A DNA stretch of 64,000 nucleotides from Xylocopa sonorina. Taxonomy: Eukaryota; Arthropoda; Insecta; Hymenoptera; Apidae. Both the position numbers and the translations under genes were made by a program. Each line of letters opens with the position of its first letter. Within the stretch, counting starts at the first letter, position 1. Positions 44,170 to 58,100 of the stretch are shown here, piece after piece. The notes under the pieces are model-generated. The model worked only from the letters and a program-made list of their open reading frames with translations. It did not search any database and was not told where the DNA came from. The stretch spans positions 10,222,033 through 10,286,032 of the forward strand of contig NC_135194.1 of NCBI RefSeq assembly GCF_050948175.1. The letters run 5' to 3'.

Positions 44170-47100
44170 TTTACTGTGTTGTCTGGGCATTTATTTTACT
44201 TTTCAAACGTAATTTCCAAATTAAAATAATCTGCTTTATTTACAGATGCTGTTGAACACCTCCAAATACACTTTTATAACTTTCATATACTCACATATCA
44301 ATTTAAATCCTTTGCACTCTAAGCACTGTTAATCTCACTCGTTACATCTCTCAAAGTTCTAATACAACACCTGACTGTGGTTGAATCAGCGTTACCAACA
44401 GCCTCACTCGTATCCATCTATACAATTTTATGCAGCCTCTCACTTTCCCGACAATAGGACAATTTTCTGGCGACGTTGGTCGTGGACGATGTCAGAGAAG
44501 AAGGTATAAGGGTGCAAAAAGGAAGTGGTTGCACCTGGCACCTCGGACGACCCTAAACTCACGCCTGGCAGATTCCTCTGCACGTGCTGGCCTATCGACT
44601 CGACCATCATCCATTACTGACAGCCGGTCCGTTCTCCTCCCGATCCCATGCACGGTCAAAATAATAGAAATTGCGGAGGAATTCGTGTTCCCTGCCATTC
44701 TGTCCCCTCTTATTGTGGCGTATCCAGGTAGTCGAACAGCGCTACCACCATTGTGCACTCAAAATACGCGTTTTCATGCTTGAAAATCGACGCACCGTCG
44801 ACTTCCACTTCCTCTCCATCCTTATTGGAGTTTAATGGCGACTGGACCAGGTGTCACGGTTAGTCAGCCTCTCTTTTCAAGCGTTTACTCGCGAAAAGCA
44901 GAACTGGTTTATCGTCGTGGATTGGATCTCGCGGATTCGATTGACCTCGGCTAAATGGAAATGTCTATTCGGGTCGCTTGAATCGCGAGCCGAGCATTTT
45001 CAAAGTTTCGCCGTCGATCGACACTTTTTAGTGATACCATCTTTCTACAAAGAGTGTGTTTCAAATTAATACATCATGGTCATTGTATCGCGATTTCGTA
45101 CGTTTGGATCGATGGAGATTTGTTGCAGAAAAATCTGTGTTTTTAAAAAATCTAACTTAAAGAGAAGACGATCGACTCTCGATCAAAGCTTCCGTGGTCC
45201 CGTAAGTACCAGATTGAAATTGCCCAGCGGCCATTTTGGTCCACGGCATAAGAACAATTTACCATTCGCCTTGGTATTGGTTCGAATGGCAATTTGAAAC
45301 CGGATTCGTCGTTGCACCTACGCGGAGATCGAAGTTTCGTCTCATTAAATCGATGCTTCGTGAAGAGGTGGTCATCGAGAACACACTCGACTGCGCGTAC
45401 ACGTCCGACCAACGACATTCTTCTGGTTAATAACTGAAAAAGTATGCAGTCAGCCGCGTTCCAGTGGCACGGAACGTTAATTACTCGCGTCCAATTTACC
45501 TGCACTTAAAAACAAGCCGCGGGAACGCCTGTTGATACCTTCGCGGCACCCAAGGCGACTCGTGGCGAGAGATCGTAACGACGACGGTGCAACGAAGGAG
45601 CCGCGCGGGAAGTCGTCCGCCCATGTATCCAGCTTAACGATCTTTTTCTCCTCCGAGCGATTCGTAATTATGCATAATCCGTTCTTACCCGGTGTGTCCT
45701 ATCGCGTCCCCGGCTCGTTGCTACTAATTAAACCCCGCTGAATGCATTTCGAGCAACATAAGCGGTTCATTAATTTCGTTGATTGCAAGAAGCGAACGGT
45801 GAGCAAAGACAGCGGCCATATTTCTCTGGTACTCGACGACCGCCGCCGCGCCCTTGCGAGCGCCAACTGACGAGGAGAAGCATTCGTTAAGACAGCCTCC
45901 GGTTTCTTTCGAGACGAGCCCGCTGGAAAGAACACGGCTACGCGGAAGAACAGGAAGAAGAGGCGAGAGGTTGGGGGCGCAGAGTCGTTGCCGATGAAAC
46001 AGCAAGTGGACCGAGCACTGGAACGTGTCTCAGTGCGTGGGATACTTATTTAGTTGAAACTGTTCCCTGGCTCCTTCCTTGCCAGCCCCTGCTAACCCAC
46101 CCCTTTGTCTCAGCCTGGGTCTGTATGTATTCCTGGAATACTAATGACGCGGCAAGAAAATCCTGCCCGGTGGATGTAACGTTCGAGGGTGGCCAGCCGC
46201 CCATTGGTGCCGGCGGGTGTACCTGCAAAGTTTTCCTTTCACGCGCCAACTCGTGGTAACCGAGTCGCTTCGAAGGCGCCTCCGTAAACGGCGTAACGTC
46301 CGTTGCGTTTCATAAATTAGGAGGAACATTCCTCCTGGGAGGGCAAACCCTCCGAAACTCGGCTCAGTACCGGAAGACGTACTTGCCTCGCCGCGGTTAT
46401 GGCCGTAGGGGGAATACGATTGTTTCGCGATGGCATACGTAAAAGCGGCGTCGAGCCAGGGCGTAAACGGTCCGCGGTACCCTGCTACCAACGATACGAC
46501 AAATTGCGGATGCCCCGTGCGCTGTTCGACTCGCGAATTAATTAACCGCGAGCCACCGCTGTCTCTACGAGCATATGCGCCTCTGCTTATCGTCGAGAGT
46601 CGAGGTGTGCTCGAGGATTTCGTTGAAATTTCCTGGGTCGATGTTACGATGCTACGAGGTAATTGCTTTTTGTACTGTTCACTGTCGACGCACTAACAGA
46701 AGTTGGAAAATTGTGTTTGGAAAATGTGTAATTAGTATATGGTTCAAGGTGACCAGACGTGGCGCTTTTGATGCGACAGTTTCGATTTTTAATCATTTGT
46801 TTAGCTACGATGCTACGATAATTATTTTTCTAGAGTGATTTTGTAATTTCGTTGACGATGTTACATCGACGAAAGTTTTGAGTTTCAAGATTAAGGAGGG
46901 GGGGCGGTGGGAATCGTATTATGAGAATGGCGCTGGGTGCCCTCGGCGAGGGTGGCGGAAACGATCCAACTTATTAACATGGAAATCACATGGAAGAGGA
47001 ACTGCCTCGTAAACCCCTTTGTAAACATTAAAATTAAAGCACCTATGTTTGTTGGCATAAGTCACCGAAGTGGAATTCGCGGGGCTACGACCGGTCGTTA

Positions 47101-50100
47101 AATAAACATTTCGAGGTACGCGCGAGCCACGGATAATCATTGGATTGGATATTGTTATGGAGTGAAATTAATGTAACACCGAATATCGAATTGATAGAAA
47201 CGGGGGTGTCCATTTTAAACGATGAATCAGCGGACCTCGATTGTTCCGCGTTTGTACTTAAACGCAGCGCACCGATTCGGCGATCGAGCCACCCCTTCCC
47301 CTCCGCAGAGATTTCGAATAAACGAAACTGAAATAAAAAAGGAAAAAACGTTTAATGGATGCAATCGAATCGATTAATTCGTTTGTAGATACGTGACGAA
47401 AAATAAAATGCTGGGACATATCGGATCGCTTTTTATCCGTGCCTCGAATTATGTGTACACACCCTGAATACAGGTTTGCGTATAATTGATTTAAAAAAAA
47501 GGCTTATCATCGTCGTTTAGGATATGGTTCCCTTGACGCTGCGCAGGCATGTCTGCGATCCATTAATTTTAACGTAACTACTGCTAACTTTCTGATATCT
47601 GTTTTAATATTCGTCTACGTATACGTAACTCTGAATTTCGAAACTGACTGAAAACGCATGTGGAGGCGGATACTCTGGTTTCATCCCCTAGTAATCGCGC
47701 GAATGAAAAGTTGAAGTAAGTAGGGGTGGTTTTAACGTTTTCCACCATCTCTGTGGAAAGTTGCAATCATGTTTCTCTCCCTTCACTGGAGGGTTGAATT
47801 AAGCCGTGTATTAAGGGCAGCGAGCGCAACTATTTAAATTATTATCAATTCGATGAGAGTAGAACCACTCTCTCGATGTGTGAAATAAAATTTTTTCAAT
47901 GAATATCGCCATTGAATTCTTCAATCGCGAACGAAAATCCACTGCGAATCGCGAGAGCGCGATCTCCGATTTTAACTGTGCACCAAAATTCAATTTCACG
48001 TTCGACGCCTATCCCCATCGAGATTGGCCGAAAAATTATTCCTCGCGCGGCACGAATTTGCGCAGAGCAGCTTCCCCCGGCTCTCCTGTAAATTACTATC
48101 ATTTGCAAAGTTCCCTGGTAGGTGATTTAAGAAAAGACAAATCGTTCTCGTTTGTTGCGCAACGGTGGGGAGCAAAAAACACCTGCCGTGGGATTTCGCG
48201 GGACTGAACTTAACGAAACTATTCGGTACGGTGGTAATTTCCGTTCCAGGAACACCTGAGGGATGTCGCGCGAGCTAAAAACTGATAGAAACCTAGCGCA
48301 AGTACCTCTGCTCACGCGTAGAATTAAGGAAAGGTTCCTCTTATGCACTGTAATGTCGATAGACGTGATGTATGGCATTTGCGGACTGATCGACAAACAT
48401 GGCTGTCGAACGATAAAGCCACGAGGGGAACACGTCCAGTAAAAGAGGAGTGGTGGAATGCAACTGAAGCGTTGAACTGATGGACAGGGCAAATCCATGC
48501 ACCATCTATCAATCGCTCGAGTGTAGGTAGAACGGGGTGAACTGGGACCACTGAAAGATAGTGCGTGGGCTGAGAGGGTGAACGGTGGTAGTTCTCTCAG
48601 CTCCGGTTACGGATAGCATCCCTCTCGCGTTTCTAGATCGAAATTCTTCGATACATACACGTAGCGTCTGCTGACTAATCAGCAAAGAGTAAATCCACGC
48701 ATTGTCTATCATAGTTGTTAAAAAAATAATTATTGGATACACAGAGGCTATGCAGTTCGACACTGAACTTCTGTCCTTCAGACGATTTGTCCAACCCTTG
48801 CAGAGGGGGTTGGACGACGTCTCTCTCGGTCAGGGTTCCATATCGTGGGCAACGATTGGTATCTGTTAGCCAAGTTTCGTCCGCCGCGGAAGCTAAGTAC
48901 GAAGTATAAGCGGGCTTTAAAAGCGGGATTGAACTCGCGATGGGAACCACCCTCGCCTAGCTTCAGGAAATCTGATACGGTTCTTCGCGGTATCGCAAAA
49001 ACTTCTCTCCTCTCCTCAGCAAGTTTTCCACCCCGCCACGGCACGCGAAATACTTTCTATCGTCCCAACAAGCGTTCCGCTGCGGGGTGGTAGATAAGGC
49101 ACCCCTCAGCTATTATCTACATTGCTTATTGTCCGAGGCTTTCACACAGAATTCACTGGGAACCGAACTGTTCGATCCTCAGCAGCGTATTTGTTTCTCA
49201 CTTTCGTCTTCCGTGGCGGAGGTTCTCGTTCTTCCGCCTTTTCGAGGGGTTAGAAGATTCGAGAGACAGACGAAGGGTAAAAGGAGGGGTGGAATGGATC
49301 GTGACTGTTTGCGTAATTGCGTAAATCTAATTCGATCGGTCGCAGACGTGGATGAATCGAAATACTGAAGTGACCGAACGCCTTGAATTTTCATTGACTT
49401 GGCTCGAAGTCCTTCAGGCTAGTTTCAAAGGGGAAGGTCATGAAATTTGCACAGGGTCGAGTTCAGGGATCTTTGGTACGGCCGTGGTTCGTTCGAGTTT
49501 CTTCAACAGAATATTTGAGGCTCGTAATAATTGATGTCTGTCTCAATTTTACCATTAAATTATGCTTACAAACGCAATCTTCCATTCGTAAAAGTTGCAT
49601 AAATCATAGTTTCTGAGGCTTTAAATGATTTTCGATTTTCTACTCTTCGCCCACGCGCACTCCTTTCCAACAATCGGTCCCAATTGTGATCAGACATGGA
49701 TAGATGTCCACAAATCATTGCGAAGCGTCCCAATGCTATCGCGTGAGATATCCATAGAACGATCCGAAGATGAGAAAATTTCGTTCTCTCTTTTCAGAGA
49801 AAATTGCGACATCAAATATAGAAGTTTGTCGAGTTCCGCAAGAATCGTTTCCCGTAGATCAGTGGAAATTCCCGCGCGATCCACGTAGTCGTCGCGGGGA
49901 TATGATTTTCGCGCGATTTAAGATGGCGACACAAAGGACTAAAAGTGGTCGTTACGGGGTGATACATATTCTCGCGTAACCAGGAGTAGATTGAACGCAT
50001 TGTGGCGAATTCAGTCGCGTACACGCGTGGAGAACGGGTGCGACGAGGGGGTGGAAACGAGAATGAGATAGACAGAGGGTGGCTGGTGCATTTTCGACGA

Positions 50101-53100
50101 TAGAGGATCGATTGGACGCCATCTCGTCTCTTGCCAGTCACAGGTAAACAGAAAGTAACGCCGAAACTCTCTGACGCAATAACGAATAACGTGGGAGAGG
50201 AGTGAAAATTAAAGACGCGTGTATAAACATGAAGACTAGAGATCGAGAGGATATTGCGCCGCCTTGTTTGTTGCAAATCGCTAATCAGAACTATCTCATC
50301 TCCGCGCGGTGTTTTCGACAGCCAGAGCAACTTTAATTAAAACATGTCGTGCGTTTTCACAAAAGCCACGCGGACACACGACCGACGTACGTGTGGGTAT
50401 CCAATGGTTCACGTCGGAAGAATGGCGCGCGTCATTTGGCTAGAATACTTCTTTTCTGCGGTAACATTTGTAATTAAAGGAAAACTTCATCCCGCGGGAA
50501 TAAAATATAAACGACGTAGGATACTCTATTTTTCGGGAATTTGTTCGAAGTCAAGAGTGAATCCACTGTATCATTTTCTTTTAAAAGTTTCTCGTATGAT
50601 TTAATATGCAATCATTATGCACTGCTTCTACCTTATAATTAGCATATTTCGACTGAAGTACGTGGCAAAATTTGAATTTCAATTTCAATCTTTTATTATA
50701 AATATGCAAACGAATATTACTCATACCTATGAAACGTGTTGCTTCGGTTTTGCTAGAGATGAAAGAGGAGAGCTGAAAGGAGAAGAAAGGGGAGAACATT
50801 CGTCCTGGGCATACTAGTGGACTCATCAGTGCAACTATCTAGCAGATCCTGCCATACCACGCGAGGATATTAGAGACAAGCCAAGAAGTGGTGCATATCG
50901 AAACAAATAGGAAACCGTGTGTCTTTAGGAAACTATGAATGTCACTGTCCCTCTAGTAGCCAATGTCGAAGGACCACCACACCTATATCCAAACAATACC
51001 ACCTAAACAAAAATCATTAAAATCTTCCTACCGCTCATACAAAATTTCAATAGTCACCAATACGAAGAATAAAATACCAAAGCGTCATCCCTTTCAAGTA
51101 TCAGTATGTCCACGCGAGCCACCCTCTAATATCGTTTTCACGAACAACCCAGCGCGTCGTAAAATCTATTATAATTGACGATGGTGGCCGTGGCTCGGAA
51201 TATGATTTGGTCGCATCGAAAATTGAAGCGTGGAGAGAGTTGCGTCACCGCGTACGAAGCAACCGTAACGGCGGACCGACCCCGTAATGAGTAGGTGGGC
51301 TGGTTGGTTCTTTGCTAAAGGGTACGCGTCACGGCGGAGTACCGTACTGTCTGCGCAAATCCAATTTTACGAGGCTCGATCCCAACGGATCGAAGTGCAT
51401 CGCCTACACCGGGGGGGGATGCCACGCAATACGCTGGTCTCTGGCATGACGGAAGCTGAATTCCACGGGGAATCGAAGCTTTTGGCGACTTAGCTAGGCA
51501 AGGCTGGCTGGCTGCTCTTGGATAGCGGCGCGGCGACCCGGTGTCGAACGGCCAGGGGCTTGTTGGAAGACGAGGAACGGCGCTCGTCCGGGTTAAGGAG
51601 CGAGGTGAAAGAGGGATAGGGGCTGGGGATCGTACGCCGTAGGGAGGAACGGTCGAGAGTTACAGGCAGAACCGATCCCATACTATCGCTGGCAGACGTA
51701 TAGCCCCGTCCGCCTTTGAGGGCTTCGTGAAAAAGAATCGTATACAGAGGGAGGGTTCGGGGCAAAAATCGCGCGGAAGTGCACGTTTCCACAAATAACC
51801 ATAGTATTTTACAGTTCTTCTCGATTTCAGCCATAACTGCCCGGGTCACACGGTGTCATAAATCTGCCGCCCGTATTTCTTTTTAACGTCGTATCTGATA
51901 TCGCTGAAGGGTGTAAACTCGGATCTGAAAGTCCCGTACGTATATTATACGAGCCGGGTTAATACTTCGAGTACCGCATTATCCATGTCTGTATATAATT
52001 TTGTTAAGTATAACAATTGGAAGTATGTTGAACGAGGATAAAACCTATTAGCTATATAATTTGAAGATTACAGCAATTTGTATTGTAATTAATTATTCGT
52101 CAGTTCTTGAGAGTCGTGGTGAATTTGCTCTGGAATTAATAACGAATGCTGTTTAATTTAGATTTGAGTTGTACTGTTATAGAGCACTTAATAGTTTGGC
52201 GATTGCTGGTAAAGTATTACGTTGATTAGCGATTGATTGACAGTCGATATCGTTTCATTTCCTAAATTAACATTTCATCGTATCGAAGATGAAGTGTAAT
52301 TTATTCAACTTCGAAATTCGAATTACAAGGTACCCGCTATTTCACTACGTTTCATTAACCCAGCACCTTTTAACAAATTCAGCGAAACCTCTGAACCCGT
52401 ACGCCTCTTTTTCTACAGGCTGAGAAACTGCTACGCAACGTACGCGTATTAATAGAAAATGTTTTTTTAAAAATTGCTAAAAAGATCCTTTTAAACGCCG
52501 CCCATTATTACTCTGCTCTCCATTTGCTAACTACGTTTCCGTGTTACTCCCGCATTTGTATACCGGCTGTCTCTTTGTATCCCTGTACGTGGTACTAATG
52601 CATAAACGGAAATATTGTTAGTTACTAATCGCGGTGACAGTGGCGGCGGGGAATCCGCGCGGCCGCTCCCTCGCCCCAGAGTACTTAACCCAGAGGTGAT
52701 TTTGCAACTTTTGTAGGACAAAGGTGCATTCGTAATTTCGGAAGTTGTAACGAGGCTGCTTTGAATTCTGATGAGCCACGGATCGGACAGCGTTTCGTTC
52801 GTTAGCGACGCAAACTGCAACCAGGCGTCACGCTAATTTCGACCGTTCCATATTCGCCCCGCGCCCTTCATTTTATTCTAATTACCGTTATCGTTTATGT
52901 GTCATCGCTAATTAACTCGACGCATATGCCGCCGTATAGGAGCGTTAAAAAAGGAACGGTTAACGCACGCTGCTCGAGCATGCTGTTACTTTCAGAACGA
53001 CCGAATGCCGCCTCTCCGCCATTTCTTCGCCACTGTGCGACGCATCCGGACTCATCGCTTACATATTAACACGATTCTAAGTAGTAACGCATTGAAACTG

Positions 53101-53450
53101 CTATATAATTCTCAAACCATTCCCTGCTCAACCGATCTCACTTCCCTTTGTCCCAAAAACGAGAAAAATGTCGCACCCTTTTCATTCTCCCTTCGAGCAC
53201 ATCGCATACCGCCCCCCCTCGTACCGTCCACTCGGTAATTTCAATCGAAGGAACGCTCAACGTGACGTTACAATCCGAGCACGTGAACGCCTCCGCGATC
53301 CGCTCGGATCGCGTAAACTCATTTACATGAAAAGAATGTAAATCGTTCGGACAAGGCAATTTAGGGCGGCGTCGGCTATACATAACTCCGTCGTATCGGG
53401 CAGGTTTTAAAAGTAGACAGCTCGCTCGACTTCCGTTAAATCGCGCTCAC
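44170..53450. other. Intergenic region without a supported gene
   Basis: Mixed AT-rich and CpG-rich sequence. Open frames up to 172 codons (49812-50330, - strand) exist but overlap others on both strands and lack splice or start context. The sequence holds the solo MITE end at 44303 and G-runs near 46895-46910. I see no exon, RNA gene or larger repeat. The block probably includes upstream regulatory sequence of the gene starting near 53455. Confidence 0.45.
44303..44330 (+). mobile_element. Solo MITE terminus
   Basis: TTAAATCCTTTGCACTCTAAG resembles the left end of the TTAA family, with one extra base. A possible but weak right end (GGTGCAAAAAGG) lies near 44511-44522. Confidence 0.35.
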
Positions 53451-53470
53451 AATCAGTCGTTGCAATCGAC
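53440..53470 (+). promoter_or_regulatory. Candidate initiator for the 54362 gene
   Basis: CACAATCAGTCGTTGC contains the arthropod initiator TCAGT with +1 at about 53455. GC and CpG content rise just downstream and the sequence remains leader-like up to the ATG. There is no TATA box at -30. The call is by motif only. Confidence 0.35.
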
Positions 53471-53593
53471 GAATTGCGGTTGCGTCGGTCCTGGAACACT
53501 CCTCGCGTGGGGGGTAACTACCGACTCACCCCCGACGCCGTGCAACGAGCGCACTCGCCCCTTCGCCGGCTCGTATACTGGGGCGAGAGACGC

Positions 53594-53640
53594 GCGCACA
53601 CACACGCACACACACAAACAAACACACACAAACACACACA
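53594..53640. repeat. (CA)n microsatellite in probable 5' UTR
   Basis: CA repeat interrupted by AAACAAA and CACGCA units, within the probable 5' leader of the gene starting at 54362. Length polymorphism is likely. Confidence 0.8.
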
Positions 53641-54361
53641 GTCTGGCTCGACTGTGAACTAAGTCGAGTGCGGCCGTCGCGCGTACCTCGCGTCACCGAA
53701 TAACTTAAGCCGGGTGTGTTGGTGCGATTCGAATGTGTGGCGGGGAGTAGTGCAACGATCGGACGACGGCGACGCCAGCGTCGTCGCTCAAGTGAGTTTC
53801 GCACGGCACAGACTCCGTACAGCTGTGGCGCCACTGAGTTTCGCTTTCCATCGGTTCACGGTGCGTCGCTGCGAGCCGTGGAGCGCCGCTCGGACGACAG
53901 TTTGGCCTGTGTGCCTGGACGGGGCGGGTGTTGTTTTCATCGTTCGCGTGACGTTCCACGCTTCTCCTACCTGTACCGTGTGAGAGGTAAAGTGACATTG
54001 ACGCGGTTCGTTCGAGGCTCGCGGCTAAATCGTTGCTACGCGGTCGGACGCGAAATACGAGGAGGGAAGCCGTGGCACGGCGAGGAGGAAAGGTGACTCG
54101 CGAGGAGAACCGGCAACGAGCCGAGGAATGACCCCACATGATCGTTCGCTCTTGCACTCCGCTCCAAGCAGCCGCGACATGACGCGATGATCCTCGATGT
54201 GCATGTTTCGTTCACCTTGACTACGTCACGCGTGAATACCTGCCGTCTTTTCCTCGTTTTACGATCAGTGTGTCCCCTGGTGTGAAAGGGGAGCGAGTGC
54301 GACCGGGAAGCGACGCGAGAAGAAGTTATTTTGTTTTCGTCTGCCCGCGTTCCTCGTATCG

Positions 54362-54460
54362 ATGGCCATGGGTGATGTGTGCAAGCTAGTTAGTGACTTT
54401 CCGACGAAGGATACAACCGCGGACGGAAGAAATGTTGACCCTGCCACATCGCTCGTCAGG
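54362..54460 (+). CDS. First coding exon of an unidentified gene (3' continues off window)
   Basis: ATG at 54362, in frame with a second ATG at 54368 that has a better context (GCCATGG), is followed by 33 codons and a consensus donor (CAGG|GTGAGT) at 54461, phase 0. An in-frame TGA about 180 bp upstream (near 54180) with no ATG in between makes this the natural first ATG. The peptide MAMGDVCKLVSDFPTKDTTA plus 13 more residues shows no domain I recognise. A CpG-rich leader of about 900 bp precedes it, including a CA microsatellite. The rest of the gene lies beyond 64000. Confidence 0.6.
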
Positions 54461-55104
54461 GTGAGTCCGTTCAACTTATCCTCTCGTTAGAGTTCCACCT
54501 TTGATTTTTCCGCGCATACCGCTCTATACGTAGCACAAGCTCTATACTCTGCGCTTCGACTTCGTCTCGATCTTCAAAGGTTTAAGGATGGTATCACAGC
54601 CGGAGGCAAAGAAAAAAGGCCAATGCTAGGGACGAGACGGTGTACGAGAGCACCAGGAGAGGGATAAAGCGGGAGAGAGAAAGAGAGCGAGGGGGAGGAG
54701 GATAGAAAGAGAACGGTTATTGTGGTTTCTCGATCCTTTTCTTTTTCTTCGGATTCTCCCACTGTGTCGTGCGCTCTTTCTCTCCTCCTGCGTCTCTGTC
54801 TGGCCGATACGCGCGCTTTCTCTTCGTCTCTGTCGCGATCCGTTCTCCTTGCTCCGTTTTCGACCGGCTCCAGAACTTGCCGTCTCCCGCTCCGGTTTTT
54901 CCATCGGGGTAAGGTGACGTCTCCGGAGTTCGACGAATCGGAACGTGCACGCCTAGCGCGTTTAGATTATTACAGTCGACGAGAGGGGGGCCCGCTTTGC
55001 GCGCTGGCATTGAATCACGTACACGATGGATGAAAGATTAAAAGTCGCGCGCCCGCGACGATTGAAGATGGATCATCTCGTTCTTTTTTTTCCTTTTCTC
55101 CCCT

Positions 55105-55131
55105 CCTCTCTCTCTCTCGCGCGCGCGCGCG
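55105..55131. repeat. (CT)n(CG)n composite simple repeat
   Basis: A CT run passes directly into seven CG steps (55118-55131), flanked by T-rich tracts. Alternating CG is the classic Z-DNA-forming sequence. Confidence 0.75.
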
Positions 55132-58100
55132 ACTTCTCCCTTTTTTTTCCGCGATCAAACTGTCAATCGCAACCAAGAACGGAATCTCGGATAAAGACAG
55201 ATCGAAAGTGTCAAACTCAGCCGGTGCGAAAAGCGTGCCCGGGAAATCTAAGACGATTCATCGATCATCGGAGTTTCGCCCCTGTTTGACTCCTTCGACC
55301 GGCGGGACTCGATACACTCCTTAATCGATTAACTTTTCGCCAGCTTAACCTTGCTCAAAGCGATTCTGTATGTTAACAAGCCACCAACTGGAGAAATAGT
55401 TTATCCTTCAATTCGCTTTGCAGATCAATTTTGAGAATAAATATAGGTTGCTTTTATTATTAAAGGAAGGCTCTTTTTTTTCATGCGAGATACATAGAAC
55501 TTGGAGTAGAAAATTTAGATGATATTTGTATAATTAAACATCGAGTCTGTTCTTCGAATTACTTATTTTATTTAGCTCAACCATAGTTACTCTTCGTCGT
55601 TCTATTTATTCAAATCGAGATAGCACAGCATTTATTTTCCAGTTGTTAATACTTACACGATAACCAGTGTAAATATTCCTATTAAGCGTTCGTGTCGTCG
55701 ATTCTATTAACAACGACGAAACACTCCTCGAGGCACCCTTTATCGCTATCATTTGCATTCAATCCGCGCGTTAATTATAAAACAGATTCCTCTAATCCGC
55801 GACGCTCACTTCGATATTCCTTAGGGCCGCGGTATTCCGTGACAACGGGGGTTAAAAACGATAAGCATTCGAAGCGTAAGGGGGCACAATAGTTTCCGCT
55901 AACATAGGCGATCCAAGATTGCGAGGAGGCATGCAAAGTATCCCGAGTAGCTCGAGTTATTCTCGAGGCTTTGCGATTGCGTTTCGTCCCTCTCCGCCGT
56001 GCCGTTCGCGGGTAAGACGAAGAGTGTCGCGAGGAGAAAGAAAAAGAGCGAGAAAGAGAGCGAGCCTGTTTCTTAACGGTGCATAATAATTATTGTGTTG
56101 TCGCGCAATGCCTCGAGGCGGTATTACGTCGGTGGAAATTCGTTGAATATTCCCGCATTCGGGATTCCGCGGCGCGCGATCGTCAAAAATTCGACGGGCA
56201 CGGAACCGCCCGTCTGACGTGGGCGCTCGGAAATTCCGTGATCGTGGAAATTAAATATTAATCCGGACGGTGCACGGCTCCCGGGTAACAATAGCGCGGT
56301 GCCCGTCTCCTGTTACATCAATATTAATTGCCTCATCAACGTGTTATCGGCACCTCGGAGGATTCCAGGAGGCTCGCCGCGTAACTTCCGCCCCCTTACC
56401 GTTGCTCGAGGAACGTAATTGTCGCGGCGATTTATTCCTGGCCCGGTGTATAATCTCAGCGGATCAGAGATCCGTTCCTCGTTTCGAGATCGTCGCTGGT
56501 TCGCTGGGAGAACGATTGGTAACAGTTCTGACCGGGCTGGGATAATCGCTCGCGATTGTTTCGCACGTTCCGATTTTTTATTTATTGGAAGTCGTTAACG
56601 GACGCGATAATTATGTACGGATAGTGTGTAACGTAACGAGAGGATTGTTGGAAAATAAATTTGTACCTCGTTGCGGTTTCGCACGTTCCTGTTTTCGATA
56701 ACTTCATTTTACCAGGGTAGTGTTTCGTATTAGAGTTAATGGTCGACTAATGGCCGACTGCGTTCGCTAGAGGTTACTGTAAATTGATTTTTATCGAATA
56801 TACACGCGTTAAAACGATTGGTAGTAGCAACGGTGCCTGAAGTTGGATAGTAAATAGATGATATTCTCATTGAAGGCGTACAATTTCTGTTTTCACCCCC
56901 TCGAGGCAAACATCCGCATCGGATATAGTTTACCACGCGTCACAGTTGTTTCCTGGAAATAAAAGTCATATTAAAGCTTGTAACGTGAATACAAAAGTAT
57001 ACGATGTACCCAGCTAGTCGTGGGCAATGAATCAGAAAAAGTTCGCCGCGCAGTTCCATCTAAAGCGGAAAATGCAGCGCTCCTAAATAGGGGATGTTTT
57101 TCCCACAGCTGCGATGGCTCGCCCGTTTCCCCTCGTCTTCTTTTTCACGAAGCGCGCGACGAACCGGGCCCAGCACCAACCGTTCCCGTGCACACGCGGC
57201 AAAAGCAAATCGGTCCGTTTGCGTAGTCCACTTTCGCTCGCGAATTAATGGGCAAATATTCGGGTCGAGCATCCCCGCGCGCGGTGTTTGTATCGAGTCG
57301 TGAATAAAAAACGTAATCGCGGAAGGCAAATATTGCCGGGTGGAAATCCGCGATTCGTATCTTCGCGGTCGCCATTTATTCGACACCGGCGAACGAGACC
57401 ACGATTTACGTCTGCGCGGATCCGATAAACCAGCGATCACGCTCGCGTTATACACGCCGGCCAGATAACGAGCCCCGTGTCAGGGGATCTGTCGCGTTCC
57501 TAACGTCACGCTTCCTTCAGCGGAGATAACGCGTCGCGAAGCCGCTCTTCTTTCGTTATCAGCCGGCTGCGCGGCTCGTGGACTCGCGTTTCAACCGTGA
57601 ATCAGTTTAACTCCGCGGCTAATTTCTGCTCGTCCGCGGCGCTAACCCGGCGGTAATTGAATTAACGCGGCGGAGCGCGCCTCGGGTCGAGCCACCCCAT
57701 CGCGCGTTGTTCAACCCCGTCGCGGAGGGGAGAGGAGGAAAAAAATTACACCTGAAACTTACGGGTAAATAGAAATGAAATGGGACGAGATGATGGAGCA
57801 TTATCTCGCGTTAACGCACCCAGCGGGCAGGCAGCACCACCATCAGGGTAGGGTGCCGCGTACTGCCGCGCGCATATGTCACTTATAAGCTTTCCGCGTT
57901 GGAGGTTCCGTATTTAAGACCGCACATGGCGTGTCGCGTGATTGTATCCCCTCGCAGACGCTTTTGTACCGCGTGCCCCGGTTCCCTGTCGTTAATAACG
58001 CGCAATTAATAGCCGGCGTTTGACACATTTACAGGCGGTCGTTAAAGGAATACGAAGAAACGGCGGGACGGTGCGCGCGGGGAAACGCTTTATTTTTGGC

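Noticed and set aside
49812..50330. 172-codon open frame on the - strand
   Set aside because: Composition is not protein-like and there is no splice or promoter context.
53716..54096. 126-codon frame before the 54362 start
   Set aside because: Arg/Ser/Cys-rich with no domain, and lies in the probable leader. Better explained as an upstream frame than a separate gene.
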